DNA of 64,000 bases from Hydrogenophaga sp. (GTDB lineage Bacteria; Pseudomonadota; Gammaproteobacteria; Burkholderiales; Burkholderiaceae_C). This document shows, in pieces, positions 58,153-64,000 of this stretch (its first letter is position 1; each line of letters opens with the position of its first letter). The DNA lies in contig JAURYH010000008.1 of NCBI GenBank assembly GCA_030653975.1, positions 62,001 through 126,000 of the forward strand, in the 5' to 3' direction. Made by a program: the position numbers and the translations under genes. The notes beneath the pieces are model-generated. The model ran no database searches, had not been told where the DNA came from, and saw nothing but the letters and a program-made list of their open reading frames with translations.

Positions 58153-59643
58153 TCAGGAACTCATCAGGCTCCTGACGGCTGCACTGAGCACCGGACCGCA
58201 GCGCTGGATGTCGGTCAGCGGCGCATAGCCGTAACCGATCACCAGACCTTTGAGGTCGTTGCGGGCGAGGCAATAGGCCGAGAGCGGGCGCACCGTGAGT
58301 CCTTGTTGCGCGAGGCGCTGGGCGAGGGCTTTGTCGTCCGCGTGCGAGGGCAGGCGCAGGCACAGGTGCAGGCCCTGTTCGGCACCGCTGATGAACGGAC
58401 CATCGGTGCCGGCCGCGAGCACGGGTTTGAGTGCTTCGAGCAGGGCGGCGCGCCGTTCGCCGTAACTCTGGCGGGCGCGGCGCAGCGCGCTGCTGAAATG
58501 CCCCATTTCGATGAACTCGGCGAGCGCGGCCTGCAGCGGCATCTGGCCCGGGCGGTTGAGGTCGTAGTGCGCCTGCTTGAAGGCGGCCACGAGCGGCTTG
58601 GGCACGACGAGGTAGCCGAGCTTGATGCCGGGGTAGAGCACCTTGGAGAAGGTGCCCATGTAGAGCACGCGGCCGTCGGTGTCCAGCCCTTCGAGGCTGG
58701 AGATCGGCGGGCCGCTGAAGCGGTATTCGCTGTCGTAGTCGTCTTCGAGCACCCAGGCGCCGTGGGCACGCGCGGTGGAGAGCAGCTGGTGGCGCCGCGG
58801 CAGCGACATGACGGCGCCGGTGGGGTACTGGTGCGAGGGCGTGAGGTAGATCATTTTGGGCGGGTGCGCGTCGTCGGCCACGCCGGGGCAGATGCCTTCG
58901 TCGTCCACCCGCACCGGATGGATCGCCAGACCGGTGGCCATGAAGGCCTTGACCGCGCCCCAGTAGGCCGGGTCTTCGACCCACACGGTGTCGCCGTGGT
59001 CGGCCAGCAGGCGGGCGCAGAGTTCGAGCGACTGCTGGGTGCCGGTGGTGACGATGACCTGGTCGGCGTCGAGCTGCACGCTGCGGAAGACGCGCAGGTA
59101 ATCGGCGATGGCGCGGCGCAGCGGCGCGTAGCCGCCGGAGTCGTTGTAGTCCAGCATGTCCGGGTAGGTCATGCGCCAGTGTTTGTTCTGCAGCCGCTGC
59201 CAGAGCGTGAGCGGGAAGGCGCTGAAGTCGGCGATGCCGGGGGTGAAGGGCTGGACTTCGAGTTCGGTGGCGCAGAAGGTGGTTGACAGGGCCAGACCCC
59301 GGGCCGACAGGCGCGCGGGCGCCACCGTCGGGGCGCCGCGCAGGTGGGGCCGGGCGGCGGAAGCCGGGTTGACCCGCGGCACGTTGTCGTTGACGAAGGT
59401 GCCGCTGCCCACACGGCTGACCAGATAACCTTCGACGCTGAGCTGGTTGAGGGCCGCGACCACGGTGTTGCGCGAGAGCCCCAGGTCCTGCGCCAGGTCG
59501 CGGCTGGACGACAGGCGCTCGCCAGCGCCGAGCTTGCCGTCGAGCATGGCGCGGCGCAGTGCCTCGTAGAGCTGGCGGTGCAGGGGCAGGGCGTCCTGGC
59601 TGCCCAGTCGGTTCATTTCGCTCAGCAAAAACTCAGACAGCAT
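58153..59643 (-). CDS. MocR-type regulator (GntR helix-turn-helix plus aminotransferase-like domain)
   Basis: A 496-residue regulator. N-terminal GntR winged helix (residues ~15-85: LYEALRRAMLDGKLGAGERL, then DLGLSRNTVVAALNQLSVEG) and a class I aminotransferase-like domain (~115-490) with ATGTQQSLELCARLL-like segment and the PLP-lysine region VLYMGTFSKVLYPGIKLGYL near 325. Members bind PLP and an amino ligand to control amine or vitamin pathways. It stands between puuB and puuD, pointing to polyamine or GABA control. ATG 59643 chosen; upstream is repeat DNA. Confidence 0.88.
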   Translation of the reverse strand: MLSEFLLSEMNRLGSQDALPLHRQLYEALRRAMLDGKLGAGERLSSSRDLAQDLGLSRNTVVAALNQLSVEGYLVSRVGSGTFVNDNVPRVNPASAARPHLRGAPTVAPARLSARGLALSTTFCATELEVQPFTPGIADFSAFPLTLWQRLQNKHWRMTYPDMLDYNDSGGYAPLRRAIADYLRVFRSVQLDADQVIVTTGTQQSLELCARLLADHGDTVWVEDPAYWGAVKAFMATGLAIHPVRVDDEGICPGVADDAHPPKMIYLTPSHQYPTGAVMSLPRRHQLLSTARAHGAWVLEDDYDSEYRFSGPPISSLEGLDTDGRVLYMGTFSKVLYPGIKLGYLVVPKPLVAAFKQAHYDLNRPGQMPLQAALAEFIEMGHFSSALRRARQSYGERRAALLEALKPVLAAGTDGPFISGAEQGLHLCLRLPSHADDKALAQRLAQQGLTVRPLSAYCLARNDLKGLVIGYGYAPLTDIQRCGPVLSAAVRSLMSS

Positions 59644-59681
59644 GTGTGTTGGAGGATGAGGGGTTTTGACGGGCACGCTGT

Positions 59682-59746
59682 GGAACCGGCTTTGCCGGGC
59701 CACCAGCGTGGTCCCCCAGGGGAAGACGCGAAGCGGCGCAGGGGGT
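59682..59746 (+). repeat. Dispersed GC-rich repeat, family A
   Basis: GAACCGGCTTTGCCGGGCC, GTGGTCCCCCAGGGG and GCGAAGCGGCGCAGGGGG. It sits upstream of the MocR gene in the divergent region with puuD. Confidence 0.78.
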
Positions 59747-59793
59747 AGCGCTAAGTGGCACCATGAAGTGGCTTCAACTGGCTCTGATTGTGA

Positions 59794-59802
59794 TCCAATT
59801 GA
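59794..59802 (-). promoter_or_regulatory. Candidate MocR operator upstream of puuD
   Basis: TCAATTGGA on the minus strand, the same nonamer as at 54276. A weaker relative, TCAACTGGC, lies at 59773-59781. Located 34 nt before the puuD start. Confidence 0.35.
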
Positions 59803-59835
59803 CCCGTCAGAATCAACCACCTGTCTGGAGATGTC

Positions 59836-60648
59836 ATGAACAAGCCGCCGCCATGCATGGTCTGGCTGCCCGCCGACCACCGCCTCATGGGCGACCACGG
59901 GCATCTGATGCCGTTTCTGCTGCTGGGGGACAAATACGCCCGCGCCGTCAAGGTGGGAGCCCAGGCCCAGCCGGTGATGTTTCCACTCGCCGAGACGGGT
60001 GACATCAGCGACCTGCTGTCGATGGTGGATGGCGTGATGCTGACCGGATCACCCTCCAACGTGCACCCCTCGCATTTCGCTGAAGACGTGACCGACCCCA
60101 GCCTGCCGCTGGACCCCGCGCGCGACGCGCTCACGCTGGCGCTGGTGAAGGCCTGCGTGCACGAAGGCGTGCCGCTGCTGGGCGTGTGCCGTGGCTTTCA
60201 GGAGATCAACGTGGCGCTGGGCGGCACGCTGCACCAGCGGGTGCACGAGGTGCCGGGCCTGATGGACCACCGCGAACCCAAAACCGCCCCGTTTGAAGAA
60301 CAGTACGCGCCCAGCCACCCGATCCGCCTGGCGCCGGGCAGCGTGTTCGAGACCTGGGCCGGTGGCGCCGAGGCGATGGTGAATTCGCTGCACGGCCAGG
60401 GCATCAACCAGCTCGCGCCCGGGCTGGAGGCGCTGGGCCATGCGCCCGATGGTCTGGTGGAGGCGTTCGGCGTCAAGGGCGCCCACACCTTTGCCTACGC
60501 GATGCAGTTCCACCCCGAATGGCGCTGCTGGGAAACGCCGTTTTATGCCGCGATCTTCGAGGCCTTTGGCAAGGCCTGCCGCCAGCGCATGAGCTTGCGC
60601 TTGCAGGCCGCTGACCTGAGCCGCAGCCGGGTCACGATCAACTCCTGA
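59836..60648 (+). CDS. puuD: Gamma-glutamyl-gamma-aminobutyrate hydrolase
   Basis: A 270-residue class I glutamine-amidotransferase-like hydrolase with nucleophile Cys in GVCRGFQEINVALGG near residue 117 and the His-x-Glu pair in QFHPEWRCWE near 225. Releases GABA and glutamate from gamma-glutamyl-GABA in the Puu putrescine pathway. Followed 62 nt later by puuA. Confidence 0.9.
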   Translation: MNKPPPCMVWLPADHRLMGDHGHLMPFLLLGDKYARAVKVGAQAQPVMFPLAETGDISDLLSMVDGVMLTGSPSNVHPSHFAEDVTDPSLPLDPARDALTLALVKACVHEGVPLLGVCRGFQEINVALGGTLHQRVHEVPGLMDHREPKTAPFEEQYAPSHPIRLAPGSVFETWAGGAEAMVNSLHGQGINQLAPGLEALGHAPDGLVEAFGVKGAHTFAYAMQFHPEWRCWETPFYAAIFEAFGKACRQRMSLRLQAADLSRSRVTINS

Positions 60649-60710
60649 ACGCCTGAGCGTTTTTCCGTACCCGACACCACCGCACACAACGACAGACAAG
60701 GAACCGGCAC

Positions 60711-62081
60711 ATGACAGCCCCCAAGACCGTAACCACCTTCAACGACCTGGAGAACTGGCTCAACGAACGCCGCGTCACCGAGGTGGAATGCCTGGTGCCC
60801 GACCTGACCGGTGTGGCGCGCGGCAAGATCCTGCCGCGTGGCAAGTTCACCGAAGACCGCGGCATGCGCCTGCCCCAGGCCATCGTGGGCATGGGGGTGA
60901 CGGGCGAGTTCCCCGAGAGTGGGCCGTACTACGACGTGGTGGACCCGACCGACAAGGACATGCAGCTGCGCCCGGATCCTTCCACCGTGCGCATCGTGCC
61001 CTGGGCCACCGACCCGACCGCGCAGGTGATCCACGACTGCTTCGACCACGAAGGCAAGCTGGTGCCCTTTGCGCCGCGCAGCGTGTTGCGCCGCATCTGC
61101 GACCTCTACGCCGCCGAGGGCTGGGAGCCGGTGGTGGCGCCCGAGCTGGAGTTCTACCTGACCGCGCGCAACACCGACCCGAACACGCTGCTGAAGCCGC
61201 CGATCGGCCGCAGCGGCCGCGCCGAGACCTCGCGCCAGGCCTATTCGATCGACGCGGTGAACGAGTTCGACCCGCTGTTCGAGGAGATCTACGACTACTG
61301 CGACAAGATGGAGCTCAACGTGGACACGCTGATCCACGAGGTGGGTGCGGGACAGATGGAGATCAACTTCTTCCACGCCCACCCGCTGGGCCTGGCCGAC
61401 GAGGTGTTCTTCTTCAAGCGCACGGTGCGCGAAGCGGCGCTGCGCCACGACATGTACGCCACTTTCATGGCCAAACCGATTGCGGGCGAGCCCGGCAGCG
61501 CGATGCACGTGCACCAGAGCATCCTGGACAAGGCCACCGGCAAGAACATCTTCAGCAACGAAGACGGCACGGCCTCGGAGGCCTTCTACCATTACATCGG
61601 CGGCCTGCAGCGCTACATCCCGGCGGCCATGGTGCTGGTGGCGCCGTACGTGAACAGCTACCGCCGCCTCTCGCGCCACACGGCCGCGCCGATCAACATC
61701 GAGTGGGGGCACGACAACCGCACCGTGGGCATCCGCTCGCCGATCTCCAGCCCGGCCGCGCGCCGGGTGGAAAACCGCGTCATCGGCGCCGACGCCAACC
61801 CCTATGTGGCGATGGCCATGACGCTGGCCTGCGGCTACCTGGGCATGAAGAACAAGATCCAGCCCAAGCCCGAGATGAAGGGCGACGCCTATCTGGCGCC
61901 GTACTCGCTGCCGCGCAGCCTGGGTGAAGCGCTGGACTGGCTGCGCCGCGAGCCCGACCTGCACGAGGTGCTGGGCAAGGAGTTCATCACCATCTACACC
62001 GAGATCAAGGAGCTGGAGTTCGACGAGTTCATGAAGGTCATATCCCCGTGGGAACGCGAACACCTGCTTTTGCACGTCTAG
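60711..62081 (+). CDS. puuA: Gamma-glutamylputrescine synthetase (glutamine synthetase family)
   Basis: A 456-residue glutamine-synthetase-fold ligase: VECLVPDLTGVARGKILPRG near residue 24 (N-terminal GlnA beta-grasp), EVGAGQMEINFFHAHPL near 207, and the active-site segments AAPINIEWGHDNRTVGIR and RRVENRVIGADANPYVAMA. Joins glutamate to putrescine using ATP, the first Puu step. RBS AAGGA is upstream of ATG. Confidence 0.9.
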   Translation: MTAPKTVTTFNDLENWLNERRVTEVECLVPDLTGVARGKILPRGKFTEDRGMRLPQAIVGMGVTGEFPESGPYYDVVDPTDKDMQLRPDPSTVRIVPWATDPTAQVIHDCFDHEGKLVPFAPRSVLRRICDLYAAEGWEPVVAPELEFYLTARNTDPNTLLKPPIGRSGRAETSRQAYSIDAVNEFDPLFEEIYDYCDKMELNVDTLIHEVGAGQMEINFFHAHPLGLADEVFFFKRTVREAALRHDMYATFMAKPIAGEPGSAMHVHQSILDKATGKNIFSNEDGTASEAFYHYIGGLQRYIPAAMVLVAPYVNSYRRLSRHTAAPINIEWGHDNRTVGIRSPISSPAARRVENRVIGADANPYVAMAMTLACGYLGMKNKIQPKPEMKGDAYLAPYSLPRSLGEALDWLRREPDLHEVLGKEFITIYTEIKELEFDEFMKVISPWEREHLLLHV

Positions 62082-62114
62082 AACCTGACTCACCCCCGCG
62101 CCGCACCTGCGGTG

Positions 62115-62170
62115 CGTCACCCCCTCAAGGGGGCAACGCTGGCGGCCCGGCGGAGCCGGTTCCGCGGCGT
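62115..62170 (-). repeat. Dispersed GC-rich repeat, family A (short copy)
   Basis: GTCACCCCCTCAAGGGGG, then GGCGGCCCGGCGGAGCCGG. Inverted relative to the 14601 copy. Lies between puuA and the aminotransferase gene. Confidence 0.65.
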
Positions 62171-62209
62171 TCTTGAAAAACTTCCCCTCTCTCTGAAAGC
62201 GAGCCTGTT

Positions 62210-63649
62210 GTGAACCCCTCGACCCTCATCGCCCCGCCCGCCCTGGTACGCCGCGCCGAGCAGCAGGACACGAAAGCCATCCAGGCGCTGGACAGCGCGC
62301 ACTTCTTCCACCCCTTCACCGACCATGCCGGCCTGGCCTCGCGCGGTGCGCGGGTGATCACGCGGGCCGACAACATCTATGTGTGGGACTCCGAGGGCGC
62401 GAAGATCCTGGACGCGATGAGCGGCCTGTGGTGCGTGAACGCGGGCTACGGCCGCAAGGAGCTGGCCGACGCGGCCTACCAGCAGATGATGACGCTGCCG
62501 TTCTACAACAGCTTCTTCAACACCACCAACGTGCCGGCGGTGCAGCTGGCCACCAAGCTGGCTTCGCTGGCCCCGGTGGTGGGCGGGCGCAAGTTCGAAC
62601 ATGTGTTCTTCTCCAGCAGCGGATCGGAGAGCAACGACACCAACGTGCGCATGGTGCGCCGCTACTGGGACCTGCTGGGCCAGCCGCAGCGCAAGGTGAT
62701 CATCAGCCGCCACAACGCGTACCACGGCTCCACCATGGCCGGCGCCTCGCTCGGCGGCATGAGCGGCATGCACGCGCAGGGTGACCTGCCGATTCCGAAC
62801 ATCACGCACATCGAGCAGCCGCACTTCTGGGACAACGCGCTGCCGGGTGAAAGCCGGGCCGATTTCGGCCGCCGCGCGGCGGGCTGGCTGGAGGCCGAGA
62901 TCCTGGCCATTGGCGCACACAAGGTGGCGGCCTTCATCGCCGAGCCGGTGCAGGGCGCGGGCGGCGTGATCATCCCGCCCGAAACCTACTGGCCCGAAAT
63001 CCAGCGCATCGTCGACCAGTACGGCATCCTGCTGATCTCCGACGAGGTGATCTGCGCCTTCGGCCGCCTGGGTCACTGGTTCGCCTACGAGAAGTTCGGT
63101 TACCGGCCCGACCTGGTGACCTTCGCCAAGGGCGTGACGAGCGGCTACATCCCGCTCGGCGGCGTGATGGTGGGCGACCGCGTGGCCCAGGTGCTGATCG
63201 AGCAGGGCGGCGAGTTCAACCACGGCTACACCTACAGCGGCCACCCGGTGGCCTGCGCGGTGGCGCTGGCCAACCTGGAGCTGATGGAGCGCGAGAACCT
63301 GGTGGGGCGGGTGAAGGACGACGTCGGCCCCTACCTGGCCGAGCGTTTTGCCGGGCTCAGGGACCACCCGCTGGTGGGTGATGCCGAGACCTGCGGCTTC
63401 GTGGCCGGTCTGGTGCTGGTGAAGAACAAGACGACCCGGCAGATGTTCGACGCGGACCTCGGCGTGGGCATGATCTGCCGCGGCCACTGTTTCAGCAACG
63501 GGCTGATCATGCGCGCCGTGGGCGACCGCATGATCATCGCGCCGCCGCTGGTGATGACGCGTGCCCAGATCGACGAGATGATGGACCTCATCCTCCGCTG
63601 CCTGGACGCGACCCTGGACGATCTGCGCGCCGACGGCCAGCTGGGCTGA
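62210..63649 (+). CDS. Class III aminotransferase (putrescine/GABA--pyruvate type)
   Basis: A 479-residue PLP transaminase. VWDSEGAKILDAMSGLWCVN near residue 60, SSSGSESNDTNVRMVRRYW near 135, LLISDEVICAFGRLGHWFAY near 270 and the PLP lysine in TFAKGVTSGYIPLGG near 305. Closely resembles SpuC/omega-amino-acid:pyruvate transaminases acting on putrescine, GABA or beta-alanine. It begins with GTG; the context with puuA and puuD suggests polyamine or GABA use. Exact substrate unsettled. Confidence 0.87.
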   Translation: MNPSTLIAPPALVRRAEQQDTKAIQALDSAHFFHPFTDHAGLASRGARVITRADNIYVWDSEGAKILDAMSGLWCVNAGYGRKELADAAYQQMMTLPFYNSFFNTTNVPAVQLATKLASLAPVVGGRKFEHVFFSSSGSESNDTNVRMVRRYWDLLGQPQRKVIISRHNAYHGSTMAGASLGGMSGMHAQGDLPIPNITHIEQPHFWDNALPGESRADFGRRAAGWLEAEILAIGAHKVAAFIAEPVQGAGGVIIPPETYWPEIQRIVDQYGILLISDEVICAFGRLGHWFAYEKFGYRPDLVTFAKGVTSGYIPLGGVMVGDRVAQVLIEQGGEFNHGYTYSGHPVACAVALANLELMERENLVGRVKDDVGPYLAERFAGLRDHPLVGDAETCGFVAGLVLVKNKTTRQMFDADLGVGMICRGHCFSNGLIMRAVGDRMIIAPPLVMTRAQIDEMMDLILRCLDATLDDLRADGQLG

Positions 63650-63847
63650 GCCGCGCACGCAGCCTGCGCGCATCACACCCGGTGTTGTCCGGATTCGGGG
63701 TTGACTGAATCTTTGTTACAGTATTTCATGCCCCTTTTGCGGGGATAAAGTTGGTCTGTAACTTGCTTGCTTCCAGGCTTGCAAGCCAGCCGGTTCCTTT
63801 GTGTCAACCGCCGGGTTCTGTCCCATTTAACTGGAGTGTTCCTCATC

Positions 63848-64000
63848 ATGAAGAAGCAAGTTCTGGCTCTGGCCATTTCGGCGATCCTGCTCGCCGCCTG
63901 CGGCAAAAAAGAAGAACCGGTGGCAGCCCCCGCGGCGCCCGCGCCGGTGGCTGCGGCGCCTGCTGCGCCTGCCGGTCCGGTGTACGACGATGAAAAGGTC
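63848..64000 (+). CDS. Start of a lipoprotein, probably a polyamine ABC-transporter binding protein
   Basis: The first 51 codons only. A lipoprotein signal peptide (MKKQVLALAISAILLAAC, lipobox LAAC with Cys 18) is followed by a Lys/Glu stretch and an Ala/Pro linker ([16 protein letters not shown]) that ends VYDDEKV at the window edge. PotF/SpuD-type polyamine-binding proteins in this group begin this way and would fit the neighbouring Puu genes. The domain itself is outside the window. Confidence 0.6.
   Translation, partial: MKKQVLALAISAILLAACGKKEEPVAAPAAPAPVAAAPAAPAGPVYDDEKV

Noticed and set aside
63701-63727. A TTGACT/TATTTC promoter before the final lipoprotein gene
   Set aside because: The spacer would be only 15 nt and the -10 is poor; too weak to call.
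1-64000. Prophage, integrative element, transposase or tRNA/rRNA genes
   Set aside because: None of the usual proteins or RNA signatures was found; the only island-like signs are lower GC and pseudogenes at 18.2-22 kb.

Overview
The window is dense, GC-rich (about 65-70%) chromosomal DNA from a betaproteobacterium. Gene content and protein style (UbiM-type hydroxylase, MobA/MobR pair, urea-carboxylase cluster with two associated proteins, minCDE, family-specific intergenic repeats) point to the Comamonadaceae, possibly Hydrogenophaga or a close relative. This assignment is my reading of the sequence; no database was searched. No rRNA, tRNA, CRISPR array, integrase or IS element is visible. 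Lower-GC segments at about 6.5-8.9 kb and especially 18.2-19.3 kb suggest acquired DNA.

Layout. 1-6.4 kb: the 5' part of an O-acetylhomoserine sulfhydrylase gene, a CoA-binding protein, a ferredoxin, a mobR-like/mobA-like divergent pair (3-hydroxybenzoate 4-hydroxylation), a small monooxygenase-like/ArsR operon and a frameshifted YdeI-family gene. 6.5-8.9 kb: DUF4242 protein, Crp/Fnr regulator and di-heme cytochrome c peroxidase in one operon. 8.9-18.2 kb (minus strand): a nitrogen operon with sigma-54-like promoter, guanidine-I riboswitch, ABC permease, ATPase, two urea-carboxylase-associated proteins (carboxyguanidine deiminase type), urea/guanidine carboxylase and allophanate hydrolase. 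18.2-22 kb: two toxin-antitoxin-like pairs (DUF433/PIN-like and AbiE-like) around an ankyrin pseudogene. 22-30.5 kb (minus strand): a second guanidine-I riboswitch, again behind a sigma-54-like promoter and with NtrC-like half-sites. It heads a tightly packed run of about ten genes: the missing ABC binding protein, a membrane desaturase/hydroxylase, two SDRs, an EamA exporter, a creatininase homologue, an isochorismatase-like amidase, a hypothetical protein, an MBL hydrolase and a YitT protein. I see this as the best candidate for an undescribed system: a guanidine-sensing operon that may break down a larger guanidino compound.

30.5-41 kb: housekeeping genes (yjdM, exonuclease, NlpC/P60 lipoprotein, DAHP synthase, SDR, an IF-1 paralogue, ubiB, minCDE, a UbiA-type prenyltransferase). 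41.0-41.8 kb: a gene-free stretch holding two direct copies, 518 bp apart, of a module with DnaA boxes and a DnaA-trio-like tract, resembling a duplicated origin unwinding element without dnaA next to it. 41.8-47 kb: a Pat-type acetyltransferase, an HDAC-family deacetylase and ubiM. 47-51.3 kb: a copper module (Spy/CpxP-like protein, cueR, copZ, copA) with two divergent CueR-type promoters. 51.4-54.2 kb: a hemerythrin gene, a degenerate neighbour and an MFS transporter. 54.3-64 kb: agmatine/polyamine catabolism (agmatinase, PuuB, MocR-type regulator, PuuD, PuuA, class III transaminase and the start of a polyamine-binding lipoprotein), with a beta/gamma-crystallin protein between.

At least two families of short GC-rich intergenic repeats are scattered through the window. 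A separate inverted repeat has been absorbed in frame into the carboxylase gene.
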